Shown: one piece after another, positions 26,092 through 34,478 of the stretch
How the letters are laid out: each line of letters opens with the position of its first letter
Numbering within the stretch: position 1 is the first letter of the stretch
Source: Pseudocalidococcus azoricus BACA0444
Lineage (GTDB): Bacteria > Cyanobacteriota > Cyanobacteriia > Thermosynechococcales > Thermosynechococcaceae
DNA: 40,523 nt
Assembly (NCBI RefSeq): GCF_031729055.1
Contig: NZ_JAVMIP010000026.1
Coordinates: 1-40,523, forward strand
Direction of reading: 5' to 3'
Translations under genes and position numbers: made by a program
Notes under the pieces: generated by a model
Databases searched by the model: none
Told to the model about the DNA's origin: nothing
Seen by the model: only the letters and a program-made list of their open reading frames with translations

Positions 26092-27093
26092 ATGGAACTC
26101 AATGTCCAAATTCTCCGCCAGGCCCCGGATGCGGCTCCCTATTCCCAGACCTTTCGCCTTGATATTTCCCCCGGAGCTACGGTTCTCGACTGTCTGAATC
26201 AAATTAAATGGTCACAGGACGGGACTCTAGCCTTTCGCAAAAATTGCCGTAATACGATCTGTGGTAGTTGTGGAATGCGGATCAATGGCCGGGCTGCCTT
26301 GGCCTGTCAAAACAGTGTTGCCAATGAACTGAAGCGGTCTCTACAGCCCCAGACGATCACCATTGCCCCCTTGGGAAACTTACCGGTAGTCCGCGACCTC
26401 ATTGTGGATATGCAACCCTTTTGGCAAAACCTAGATGATGTTAATCCCTACGTCAGTACGGCGGCCCGCAGCTTAGGAGAGGGGGAATTTCGCCAAACCC
26501 CAGGCCAACGGGCCAAACTCAATGAGATGGGCAACTGTATTATGTGCGGGGCCTGTTACTCGGACTGCAATGGCAAAGAGGTCAATCCTGAATTTGTCGG
26601 CCCCCATGCCTTAGCTAAGGCCTATCGGATGTTGGCGGATAATCGGGATCAGGCTACGGATCAACGCCTAGAGGAATATAACTCGACTGCCGGAGTGTGG
26701 GGCTGTACCCGGTGTTTTAATTGCAATACAGTTTGTCCGATGGATGTGGCACCGTTGGATCAAATTAGCAAGATTAAGGGGGAAATTCTGACGCAAGCCC
26801 AGGGATTACCGGCCCCGCGTCCGATTCGTCATCGCCAAGTTTTAGTGGATTTAGTCAAACGCGGCGGTTGGGTTGATGAACGTAAATTTGGCCTGGAGGT
26901 GGTCGGTAATAAATTTCGGGATCTGCGGGGGTTGCTGAGTTTGCTGCCCTTGGGTTGGCGGATGGTGCAGCGGGGGAAATTCCCGATGAGTTTTGAAAAA
27001 TCAGCCGGACAGGCCCAGGTGCAAGGGTTAATTGAGTCTGTGCAATCCTTAGAAAAGAGCCAAGCCCATCAAGGAGTTCGTTCCCATGAGTGA
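26092..27093 (+). CDS. sdhB: Succinate dehydrogenase iron-sulfur subunit SdhB
   Basis: This subunit passes electrons from succinate oxidation to quinone at the membrane. Length is 333 residues from ATG 26092 (TTG 26083 is the alternative). Seen: the [2Fe-2S] cysteines in CRNTICGSCGMRINGRAALAC, the first ferredoxin-like cluster CIMCGACYSDC and the second CTRCFNCNTVCPMDV. It is about 90 residues longer than E. coli SdhB, with a C-terminal extension after residue 240, which I recall as normal in cyanobacteria. No sdhA or membrane anchor gene lies nearby. Its last eight bases overlap a small Hlip gene. Confidence 0.93.
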   Translation: MELNVQILRQAPDAAPYSQTFRLDISPGATVLDCLNQIKWSQDGTLAFRKNCRNTICGSCGMRINGRAALACQNSVANELKRSLQPQTITIAPLGNLPVVRDLIVDMQPFWQNLDDVNPYVSTAARSLGEGEFRQTPGQRAKLNEMGNCIMCGACYSDCNGKEVNPEFVGPHALAKAYRMLADNRDQATDQRLEEYNSTAGVWGCTRCFNCNTVCPMDVAPLDQISKIKGEILTQAQGLPAPRPIRHRQVLVDLVKRGGWVDERKFGLEVVGNKFRDLRGLLSLLPLGWRMVQRGKFPMSFEKSAGQAQVQGLIESVQSLEKSQAHQGVRSHE

Positions 27094-27250
27094 GCCAAAT
27101 TCCCCGGAGACAGCCCCCAAACCCAGTTTTGGTTGGAGCTATTACGCTGAACTGATTAATGGTCGCTTTGCCATGATTGGCTTTGTGGCTCTGTTGGTTT
27201 TAGAACTGGTCACTGGTACGGATTTTTTTAGTTGGATCGGCCTTCGCTAA
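27086..27250 (+). CDS. High-light-inducible protein (one-helix Hlip/SCP)
   Basis: A 54-residue one-helix chlorophyll-binding-family protein, too short for many gene finders. The helix carries the LHC motif ELINGRFAMIGFVALLVLEL, with E22, N25 and R27 as the pigment-liganding and salt-bridge residues. The N-terminal tail is proline-rich, and FGWSYYAELING precedes the helix. Hlips bind chlorophyll and carotenoid and protect photosystem II assembly intermediates or chlorophyll synthase in thylakoids. ATG 27086 overlaps the sdhB end by eight bases, with AAGGAG at 27071-27076 as a ribosome site. The ABC ATPase gene starts seven bases after it. It resembles HliC most, by memory. Confidence 0.92.
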   Translation: MSEPNSPETAPKPSFGWSYYAELINGRFAMIGFVALLVLELVTGTDFFSWIGLR

Positions 27251-27256
27251 GTCCCT

Positions 27257-28357
27257 ATGGCCAGTATCACCCTCCACAATGTCAGCCGCCGCTTTCAGGA
27301 TTCCCATTTAGGGCCCGAGGCCAGTGGCGGCATTGAACCCCTGAGCTTAGAAATTCCCGATGGTGAATTTTGGGTATTGGTTGGCCCCTCTGGCTGCGGG
27401 AAGTCCACGATTTTGAGATTGATTGCTGGCCTGGAAACCCCAACCACTGGGGAAATTTATATTGGCTCCCGTTTAGTTAATCAACTGCCGGCCCAGGCCC
27501 GCGATGTGGCGATGGTCTTCCAAAACTATGCCCTCTATCCCCATTTGACGGTGGCGGAAAATATTGGCTTTGGCTTGAAAATGCGGAAAACAGACCCCAG
27601 CAAAATCCAAGCTCAGGTGCAACGGATTGCCCAAATGTTAGCAATTAGCCACCTGCTGGCCCGCAAACCGAAGCAACTTTCTGGGGGACAACAACAACGG
27701 GTCGCCCTCGGCCGGGCCATTGCCCGCGAACCCCAAGTCTTTCTGCTGGATGAACCCCTCTCAAATTTAGATGCTCAACTCCGAGACGATACCCGAGCCG
27801 AACTCAAACAACTCCATCAAACCATTGGCGTAACCACCCTCTATGTCACCCATGACCAAATTGAGGCGATGACCTTAGCGGATCGGATTGTCGTCCTCAA
27901 TCGGGGTCAGGTACAGCAAATTGGTACACCAGCAGAAATTTATCAAGCTCCCGCTAATCGGATGGTGGCCAGCTTTATGGGGCAACCGGCCATGAATCTT
28001 TGGCCTGGAGTCTATGAGGATGGGCAGGTGCAGTTTGGCGAGCAGGGTATTCCTTGTCCTGGGGCCTTAAAACCGAGATTGCGGGCGGGGATCGGGTTGG
28101 AGTTGGGGATTCGCCCAGAACATTTACAGGTAGAACCAACAGCGGCCGAGATGACCCTTAAAGCCCAGGTAATCCTCGTAGAACCGATGGGGCGAGAAGT
28201 CTGGTTGCATTGTCAACTCCCCGGCCTGGTGGCTCATCCCCTCTTAGTCATCGCCCCCACAGATCATCAGCCAACCTTAGGGGAATGGTTAAAACTAGGC
28301 TTTAGCAGTGAGTATCTCTATCTATTTGAGCAAGCCACGGGTCAGACCTTGCTATAG
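27257..28357 (+). CDS. ABC transporter ATP-binding protein (UgpC/MalK type)
   Basis: A 366-residue ATPase of the carbohydrate-import class. Seen: Walker A GPSGCGKST near residue 44, Q-loop VFQNYALYPHLT, signature LSGGQQQRVALGRAI, Walker B VFLLDEPLSNLD, the switch histidine in YVTHDQIEAMT, and a C-terminal TOBE-type regulatory domain from about residue 240. No permease or binding-protein gene is near, so it likely serves transporters encoded elsewhere (glucosylglycerol, sugar or glycerol-phosphate type). It starts at ATG 27257. Its stop overlaps the leuD stop region by six bases from the opposite strand. Confidence 0.93.
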   Translation: MASITLHNVSRRFQDSHLGPEASGGIEPLSLEIPDGEFWVLVGPSGCGKSTILRLIAGLETPTTGEIYIGSRLVNQLPAQARDVAMVFQNYALYPHLTVAENIGFGLKMRKTDPSKIQAQVQRIAQMLAISHLLARKPKQLSGGQQQRVALGRAIAREPQVFLLDEPLSNLDAQLRDDTRAELKQLHQTIGVTTLYVTHDQIEAMTLADRIVVLNRGQVQQIGTPAEIYQAPANRMVASFMGQPAMNLWPGVYEDGQVQFGEQGIPCPGALKPRLRAGIGLELGIRPEHLQVEPTAAEMTLKAQVILVEPMGREVWLHCQLPGLVAHPLLVIAPTDHQPTLGEWLKLGFSSEYLYLFEQATGQTLL

Positions 28358-28987
28358 AGCCTCAGCCCAGGCCAGGTAAGGTAATTTCGCCGCCACTGCT
28401 TTGATTTGTTCCCCTTGGGCGACTAACTGACCACAGGCATCCCATTGGCCGGAACGAAACATTTGCCGGATCCCTTCTCCCATGACCACGCTAATTTGGG
28501 ACTGGCCAAAGGTGACTAGCATTGCTTCTAAATCGAGAGCGAGGGCTAAATTGGGGTCTGTTTCGATTGCAGTTTGAAGTTGGCTAATCGCTCCCGCAGT
28601 TGCTGTGACACAGGGAACTCCCAAAGAGACACAATTCCCCAAAAATATCTCGGCAAAGCTTTCCCCCACTACGGCTTGGATGCCCCACTTCAAGAGGGCC
28701 TGGGGAGCATGTTCACGGCTGGAGCCACACCCAAAATTGGCATTGGTGACGAGAATATTGGCCCCCTGAAATTGGGGTTGGTCAAAGGGGTGCTGTCCCT
28801 GGGCCTGGAGACGATCATCCGCAAAAACCTGGGCTCCCAGGCCATCAAAGGTTACACAGCGCAAAAACCGAGCCGGGATAATCCGGTCTGTGTCAATATC
28901 ATTGCCCCGTAAGACAATACCCCGCCCTTGAACCCTATTAACTTGCTGCATCGCGCCTTGTATTGAACGAATTTCTGTGTCTATCAT
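28352..28987 (-). CDS. leuD: 3-isopropylmalate dehydratase small subunit LeuD
   Basis: The small subunit of the isomerase that converts 2- to 3-isopropylmalate in leucine synthesis. Length is 211 residues. Seen: GNDIDTDRIIPARFL, NFGCGSSREHAPQAL, and the ESFAEIFLGNCVSLGVPCV region. The conserved part begins near residue 20, so a later start (ATG 28951, MQQVNRVQG) is possible, but ATG 28987 is kept. The catalytic partner LeuC is not in this window. It converges with the ABC ATPase gene and overlaps it by six bases. Confidence 0.93.
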   Translation of the reverse strand: MIDTEIRSIQGAMQQVNRVQGRGIVLRGNDIDTDRIIPARFLRCVTFDGLGAQVFADDRLQAQGQHPFDQPQFQGANILVTNANFGCGSSREHAPQALLKWGIQAVVGESFAEIFLGNCVSLGVPCVTATAGAISQLQTAIETDPNLALALDLEAMLVTFGQSQISVVMGEGIRQMFRSGQWDACGQLVAQGEQIKAVAAKLPYLAWAEAL

Positions 28988-29215
28988 AACTTGCCTAATC
29001 CTAGGGGGGAAATTTAACTATTTCTTCCAATTCCAGCTAGGATACATTTAGCTTCTTGGTCAATTTGTTAAGCCTGTTTGCTCTTGGGCCGCTTCTATCT
29101 GGAATCTGATGGGGAACTTTCTAAGAGGGCTGATTGTCTGAGAGGCCTGGTGTGAACACGTCTTTCCTCACATCTCTAGTCACCTAGGTGTATTTTCGTC
29201 TTGAGTAGGTATCTT

Positions 29216-29788
29216 ATGGCCGTACAAACCCGCATTTTTCCGTTAGCTCTAGCCGTAGGATGTTTGGCTACGGTGGCCGTGCCGGTCGTGGTGTATGCCC
29301 AATCGAATCCTGGGTTTACCTTTAATTGGGGAGACGGCCCTTCCGGCAAACAACAACTCCGCTACTACTTGGAATATGGTACACCCGGCTTTATGAACGA
29401 CCGTTATTGGTTGCGATTGGGCAAGCAAAATGTGGCCATTAACCGGATCAATATCACCTATCCCGATTATTTTGATGGCCACTTTAATGCCAAAAGTATT
29501 GAGCTACGCACCGGGGGAACTTCCAATAACAGCTTGTTTAGTTTACGTCGGGATCCCGGTGAGGTAATGCCCTTAGCCGAAGCAACCGTGGATCAAGATA
29601 ATCGAGTTATTGACATTATTCCTGCAGAACCCATTCCGGCTGGTAAAGATGTCCAAGTCGTGATTTCCAATGTGCGTAATCCGCAAGTAGGTGGAATGTA
29701 CTACTTCAATGCCCGGATTGGCTCCCCTGGAGATATCCCCCTGATGCGCTACATCGGGACTTGGATTTTAAGTATTGCCCGTAACTAG
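29216..29788 (+). CDS. DUF2808 exported protein
   Basis: A 190-residue protein from ATG 29216 (TTG 29201 is in frame upstream). The first 28 residues are a signal peptide: a basic start (MAVQTR), a hydrophobic core (LALAVGCLATVAVPVVV) and the likely cleavage site VYA-QS. The mature part matches the DUF2808 layout: LRYYLEYGTPGFMNDRYWLR, INRINITYPDYFDGHF, IELRTGG, and the C-terminal NPQVGGMYYFNARIGSPGD. The family is common in cyanobacteria and its function is unknown; location is probably periplasm or cell surface. A CACCTAGGTG palindrome lies 26 bases upstream. Confidence 0.88.
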   Translation: MAVQTRIFPLALAVGCLATVAVPVVVYAQSNPGFTFNWGDGPSGKQQLRYYLEYGTPGFMNDRYWLRLGKQNVAINRINITYPDYFDGHFNAKSIELRTGGTSNNSLFSLRRDPGEVMPLAEATVDQDNRVIDIIPAEPIPAGKDVQVVISNVRNPQVGGMYYFNARIGSPGDIPLMRYIGTWILSIARN

Positions 29789-29978
29789 ACGGCCCTTTCC
29801 CCCCCTTGGGTGGGGTCAGGATTCATAGGGTTCAATTGACAAACTGATCTAGACGATTCTCGCGGCTAATTCATTCTCCATTAAGGTACTAAGGCAGGTT
29901 GTCCTTCCTCTGGAAATGTCCTTGTCCTGAAAGTCGGAGCTAAGGTTATTGTTTGATTTACTAAATAATTCCCCAACC

Positions 29979-30659
29979 ATGACCCCCAAAGTTTCCCCTG
30001 GGTTCGCCCGTTTTTTGTATTGGGCCGTTGGGGATGGTTTACTTCGTAACTATTTCCGTCAGATTGAGGTGACGGGTCAAGACTATGTTCCCCTCACTGG
30101 CCCAGTCATTATTGCCCCGACCCATCGCTCTCGCTGGGATGGGTTGCTGATTCCCTATGTCATGGGTCGGCCGGCAACTGGACGGGATTTATTTTTCATG
30201 GTTTCCCATAATGAGATGTTGGGGCTACAGGGATTGATTATTCGCCATTTCGGGGGATTTCCGGTTAACACCACCCGGCCTGGGGTTGTTTCCTTTCGCA
30301 CCGCCGTCGATCTTCTCCGCCACGGCCAAGCCCTCGTCCTATTCCCAGAAGGTAATATTTTTCGCAACCAAAAGCTGACGGAAATTCGCCCCGGCCTGGC
30401 CCGGATTGCTCTCCAAGCTGCCACTATCCGCCCAAAGCCCGATGTTAAAATTCTCCCCGTCGCGATCCAATACGCCCCTGCAATCCCCCAATGGCGCGCC
30501 AGCGTTACAATTCGGATTGGCCAACCCCTTTCAGTGGCAACCTATCCTTGGCAAAATTCCAAACAAGCTGCGACTGCCCTCACCCAAGACTTGACCCAGG
30601 CCCTTGTTGATCTAGAGTCTCCAGAAAAAGCCCTTTGCTCAACCGCTCCCACTGTTTAG
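29979..30659 (+). CDS. plsC: 1-acyl-glycerol-3-phosphate acyltransferase (PlsC family)
   Basis: A membrane-associated acyltransferase that makes phosphatidic acid from lysophosphatidic acid, or a closely related reaction. I prefer ATG 29979 (MTPKVSPG), giving 226 residues; TTG 29949 is in frame. The catalytic HX4D motif is H49-R-S-R-W-D54, and the acyl-acceptor motif FPEGNIFR is at 122-129. FGGFPVNTTRPG and LPVAIQYAP complete the four family blocks. No other lipid gene is near. Substrate choice (lyso-PA against other lysolipids) cannot be told. Confidence 0.93.
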   Translation: MTPKVSPGFARFLYWAVGDGLLRNYFRQIEVTGQDYVPLTGPVIIAPTHRSRWDGLLIPYVMGRPATGRDLFFMVSHNEMLGLQGLIIRHFGGFPVNTTRPGVVSFRTAVDLLRHGQALVLFPEGNIFRNQKLTEIRPGLARIALQAATIRPKPDVKILPVAIQYAPAIPQWRASVTIRIGQPLSVATYPWQNSKQAATALTQDLTQALVDLESPEKALCSTAPTV

Positions 30660-30743
30660 ACTCACCAGGCAAAATAGCCAAATCATTAGGATAGAATGTT
30701 AAGGAAGATTTAATTCTCTTTCATAAATCTTTATATCTTTTCT

Positions 30744-31616
30744 ATGGATTGTATTATCAATCGCCGGGCTGAGTTTTCCGCCAGCCATCGCTATTGGCTA
30801 CCAGAACTGTCTGAGGCGGAGAATATTGCTAATTTTGGGGCTTGTGGTAATTTTCCTGGCCATGGCCATAACTATGAGCTTTATGTTTCCATGGCTGGCC
30901 CGTTGGATGAGTACGGCATGGTTTTGAATCTCTCTGACGTGAAGCATATTATCCGCCAAGAAGTGATTGAGCCGTTAAATTTTTCCTTTCTCAACCAGGC
31001 CTGGCCGGAGTTTGAACAAACCCTACCCACGACAGAATTTATTGCCTACGCCATTTGGCAGCGACTCTCTCCCCATCTCCCCCTTGTGAATATTCAACTG
31101 TCCGAACATCCCCGGCTTTGGGCCGATTACCAAGGAAATGCTATGGAAGCCTATTTATCTGTCAGTACCCACTTCAGTGCTGCCCACCGTCTTGCTCTCG
31201 ATGACCTGAGCTTAGAAGACAATACAAAAATCTACGGCAAATGCGCCCGCCCCCATGGCCATGGCCATAACTATCATCTCGAAGTGACCATCAAAGGGGA
31301 AATTAACCCGCGCACGGGGATGATTGTGGATCTGGTGGCCCTGGAATCTTTGATTAAAGACCAGATTATTGAACCCTTTGATCACACCTTCTTAAATAAG
31401 GACATTGCCTACTTTGCTCAGGTTGTTCCGACCGCCGAAAATATTGCCATTCACATTCGCGACCTTTTACAAGAACCAGTCCGGGGCCTGGGGGCGCAAC
31501 TCCACAAAATTAAGCTGATTGAGAGTCCCAACAATTCCTGTGAAGTTTTCTGTAGTTCCACTGCCCCAGCGTTAGAGCGACTTTCGGGAACCACTGCCCA
31601 ACTTGTAAATGTCTAA
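30744..31616 (+). CDS. Double-domain 6-pyruvoyl-tetrahydropterin synthase / QueD-like protein
   Basis: Length is 290 residues, two tandem PTPS/QueD domains in one chain. Domain 1 (about 1-135): zinc histidines in FSASHRYWL and PGHGHNYEL, with cysteine in GACGNF. Domain 2 (about 136-290): FSAAHRLAL, CARPHGHGHNYHL, DLVALESLIKD, FDHTFLN and PTAENIAIHI. Single-domain members make 6-carboxy-tetrahydropterin for queuosine or pterins; duplicated forms are known in cyanobacteria. Both copies keep the cysteine and the metal histidines, though domain 1 has a less standard spacing before HGHNY. The neighbours give no queuosine context. Confidence 0.9.
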   Translation: MDCIINRRAEFSASHRYWLPELSEAENIANFGACGNFPGHGHNYELYVSMAGPLDEYGMVLNLSDVKHIIRQEVIEPLNFSFLNQAWPEFEQTLPTTEFIAYAIWQRLSPHLPLVNIQLSEHPRLWADYQGNAMEAYLSVSTHFSAAHRLALDDLSLEDNTKIYGKCARPHGHGHNYHLEVTIKGEINPRTGMIVDLVALESLIKDQIIEPFDHTFLNKDIAYFAQVVPTAENIAIHIRDLLQEPVRGLGAQLHKIKLIESPNNSCEVFCSSTAPALERLSGTTAQLVNV

Positions 31617-31664
31617 GCTGGCTTGAACTCTAGCATCATTGTTGCTTATCTTGACGTTTCCATT

Positions 31665-32081
31665 ATGCCTAATCTGTCTGTGCCTTGGGTCTTAGCGGTA
31701 TCGCTGTTACTGGCCAGTTTCTTAATTTACTTTCCCTATGCCCTTGTTGCCTATGGTCGCTTCCAGGCCGGGTTTGATATTGCGGCCCCGCGGGCGTTGT
31801 TCGATAAATTATCCCCAATGGCTCAACGGGCGGCCTGGGCCCATCAAAACTCTTTTGAAACCTTTAGTCCCTTTGCCGCTGCCGTTCTAGTGGCCTTGGT
31901 GGCTGGGGTGACGAGTACCACTGCTGAAATTGCGGCCATAGCCTTTGTTATCAGTCGCTTTTTCTACTCTATTTGCTATATCGCCAATATTCCTCTGGGG
32001 CGTTCTCTAATGTTTGGGGTAGGAACCGCGGCGACAATCACGATCTTTCTAGAAGCAATTAACAAATTTTCTCCAGCTTAG
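31665..32081 (+). CDS. MAPEG-family membrane protein
   Basis: A 138-residue membrane protein from ATG 31665 (the frame is open to TTG 31623). Four hydrophobic segments are seen, at about 7-29, 63-82, 86-104 and 114-134. The conserved MAPEG features RAAWAHQNSFETFSPFAAAV and FVISRFFYSICYIANIP are clear. The first of these is the glutathione-transferase-like motif of the family (R-AHQN--E). The role in cyanobacteria is unknown. It is followed by xseA after 46 bases. Confidence 0.88.
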   Translation: MPNLSVPWVLAVSLLLASFLIYFPYALVAYGRFQAGFDIAAPRALFDKLSPMAQRAAWAHQNSFETFSPFAAAVLVALVAGVTSTTAEIAAIAFVISRFFYSICYIANIPLGRSLMFGVGTAATITIFLEAINKFSPA

Positions 32082-32127
32082 ATGCAGCCCCCAGAGGTGG
32101 GAATTTGCTACCTTACGAGTAGAAAAT

Positions 32128-33387
32128 GTGCCCTCCCTACCCATGCTCACTCATAACCCTGATTTACTAATTCCGCCAACCGTTCAGACTGTCGCTGAGT
32201 TAACGGACTATATCCGGGGAATTCTCGAGCAGGATCCAGAACTGATTCAAATCTGTGTGACGGGGGAGGTTTCCAGTGTAAATCCCTACCCTAGCGGCTT
32301 GTTCTTTACCCTCAGTGATCCCACAACTCAAGCCACAATCCAATGTGTGGTCTGGCCGTCTTCTCTGCGCAAATTAGTCACAACGCCTTCATCAGGTGAG
32401 CAAATTATTATTATTGGTCGGATCCAGGTCTATGGGGCTCGTGGTATCTATCGCCTCACGGCCTGGCAGGTATTACCGGCTGGGGAAGGCTTACAAGCCT
32501 TGAGGCTGAAGCAATTGAAAGATCGCCTCGCGGTTGCCGGATGCTTTGATCCAGAACGCAAACGCCCCCTCCCTAACCATCCTCAAGTCATTGCTGTTGT
32601 CACCTCTATGCGGGCCGCGGCCTGGGGAGATATTCAACGCACCCTCAAAAATCGTTATCCCGGCCTGAAGGTACTCCTGTCGCCCGCTTTAGTGCAGGGG
32701 GAACTCGCTCCAGACTCGATTGTTGCTGCTCTTCAGCGGATACAGGCCGATGGCCGGGCGGAGGTGATTATTTTGTCCCGAGGGGGGGGAGCCAAGGAAG
32801 ACTTAGGGTGTTTTAATGATGAGCGGGTTGTGCAGGCCATTGCTCAATGCCAAATACCGATTATTGCTGGGATTGGCCACCAACGGGATGAGACCCTCGC
32901 AGATTTAGCTGCCGACATTTGCGCCCATACCCCCACTGCTGCGGCCCAATTAGCTGTTCCTAGTTTGGCTGACCTTGATCAAGAGCATCAGCAACGGGTG
33001 GCTAGACTCCAGGCTGCGCTCCAGACCCAGTGGCAAACCACCCACAGGATTTGGCAACGGCAACAGCAACGGCTTAAACGGGTTGGCATTCAGCAAACGC
33101 TGCACTGGGAACACCAACAACTTCAGCGTCTCAAAACCCAACTTCAGCAGGCAGCCTTTGGTCAATGGCAAAGGGAATCTCATCACCATCAACTCTTAAG
33201 GGAACGGTTGCAGGGCCTAGACCCCCAGGCCATTTTGAATCGGGGTTATGCGATTGCCTGTCAAGCATCAGGCCGTGTCATCAGCCAGGCCAGTGACCTC
33301 AAATCTGGGGAGCTTTTGACCCTCCACTTAGCTCAAGGACAGGTTAAAGTTCGAGTCGAAAAGATTACACCCCCAGCTATGGCATGA
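32128..33387 (+). CDS. xseA: Exodeoxyribonuclease VII large subunit
   Basis: The catalytic subunit of exonuclease VII, which degrades single-stranded DNA from both ends. Length is 419 residues. Seen: the N-terminal OB fold at about 17-115 (TVAELTDYIRGILEQDPELI, GEVSSVNPYPSGLFFTLSD), the catalytic block with VVTSMRAAAWGDIQRTL, RGGGAKEDLGCFNDE and GIGHQRDETLADLAADICAH, then a glutamine-rich coiled coil (about 285-370) and the LNRGYAIA end motif. It starts at GTG 32128 (ATG 32143 possible). The small subunit gene xseB is not adjacent. The 3' end overlaps that of cysK by 11 bases. Confidence 0.95.
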   Translation: MPSLPMLTHNPDLLIPPTVQTVAELTDYIRGILEQDPELIQICVTGEVSSVNPYPSGLFFTLSDPTTQATIQCVVWPSSLRKLVTTPSSGEQIIIIGRIQVYGARGIYRLTAWQVLPAGEGLQALRLKQLKDRLAVAGCFDPERKRPLPNHPQVIAVVTSMRAAAWGDIQRTLKNRYPGLKVLLSPALVQGELAPDSIVAALQRIQADGRAEVIILSRGGGAKEDLGCFNDERVVQAIAQCQIPIIAGIGHQRDETLADLAADICAHTPTAAAQLAVPSLADLDQEHQQRVARLQAALQTQWQTTHRIWQRQQQRLKRVGIQQTLHWEHQQLQRLKTQLQQAAFGQWQRESHHHQLLRERLQGLDPQAILNRGYAIACQASGRVISQASDLKSGELLTLHLAQGQVKVRVEKITPPAMA

Positions 33388-34351
33388 CCAACCCTTTAGT
33401 GGCTAACCAGTCCGGATTAAATAACCGAGATTGATAACGGGAGCCACTGTCACATAAAACCGTCACAATGGTATGACCGGGACCCAATTTTTCCGCCAAC
33501 GCCACAGCGGCCCCAACGTTAATCCCCACTGACCCCCCCATAAACAGGCCATCTTGGCGTAACAGTTGATAGACCAGATCCACGGCTACTTGATCCGTGA
33601 CCCGAATTGCCTCATCAATGGGGACATTTTCCATATTGGCTGTGACGCGACTATTGCCAATCCCCTCGGTGATGGAATTACCCTCCAGTTTGATTGACCC
33701 GGTTTTGGCGTAGCTGTAAAGACCGCTGCCATAGGGATCGGCCAAAACCGCTTGAATGGCTGGATTTTTTTCCTTCAAGTACAGAGCTACCCCGGCATAG
33801 GTTCCCCCGGTTCCCGTCGCCGCCACCCAGGCATCAATTTTCCCCTCTGTCTGCTGCCAAATTTCTGGGCCAGTGGTGGCATAGTGGGCCTGGCGATTGG
33901 CTAAGTTATCAAACTGATTGGCCCAAATGGCATTGTCTAATTCCGCAGCCACTCGGCCTGAGAGCTTAACGTAATTATTGGGGTCTTTATAGGGAACGGC
34001 CGGGACGGTGCGAACTTCAGCCCCGAGGGTGCGGAGGGTGTCAATTTTTTCCTGAGATTGGGTATCGGGAATGATGATCAAACATTTATAGCCTTTAGCA
34101 TTACAAATATGGGCCAGGCCAATCCCCGTATTTCCGGCCGTCCCTTCGACAACCGTTCCCCCCGGTTTCAGTAACCCTTTGGCTTCCGCATCTTCAACAA
34201 TGAACAAGGCGGCCCGATCCTTAACCGACCCCCCTGGATTGAGAAACTCAGCCTTGCCCAAGATTTCGCAGCCGGTGGCCTCGCTAACACTATTGAGACG
34301 AATCAGAGGGGTGTTACCGATGGTTTCGACAAAGCCGCGTTTGATATCCAT
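33377..34351 (-). CDS. cysK: Cysteine synthase A
   Basis: A PLP enzyme that makes cysteine from O-acetylserine and sulfide. Length is 324 residues. The PLP lysine is K44 in GGSVKDRAAL. EGTAGNTGIGLAHI is the substrate loop, and the phosphate-binding glycine-rich loop is ATGTGGTYAG. The C-terminal LCDSGSRYQSRLFNP supplies the serine that contacts the PLP ring nitrogen. ATG 34351 begins MDIKRGFVETIGNTPLIRL, as in cyanobacterial CysK. It is monocistronic, divergent from the FHA-ABC gene. Confidence 0.95.
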   Translation of the reverse strand: MDIKRGFVETIGNTPLIRLNSVSEATGCEILGKAEFLNPGGSVKDRAALFIVEDAEAKGLLKPGGTVVEGTAGNTGIGLAHICNAKGYKCLIIIPDTQSQEKIDTLRTLGAEVRTVPAVPYKDPNNYVKLSGRVAAELDNAIWANQFDNLANRQAHYATTGPEIWQQTEGKIDAWVAATGTGGTYAGVALYLKEKNPAIQAVLADPYGSGLYSYAKTGSIKLEGNSITEGIGNSRVTANMENVPIDEAIRVTDQVAVDLVYQLLRQDGLFMGGSVGINVGAAVALAEKLGPGHTIVTVLCDSGSRYQSRLFNPDWLATKGLVMP

Positions 34352-34478
34352 GGGTTTTCAGGCTAACTACATTACTGCTGTTCCTATTGTTAACGATTAG
34401 GGGAAAATTAGGCCCACCCGTCAAAATCCGGTAAACTAGCAGGCAGTTTCTGATCTGGGAAATTAATTAAGGCCGCCC

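Noticed and set aside
29181..29190. CACCTAGGTG palindrome upstream of the DUF2808 gene
   Set aside because: A 10-base palindrome is expected about 40 times by chance in 40 kb, and there is no second copy or extended arm.
29795..29815. C-run/G-run that could fold after the DUF2808 gene
   Set aside because: There is no T-tract after it and pairing is irregular, so terminator function is not supported.
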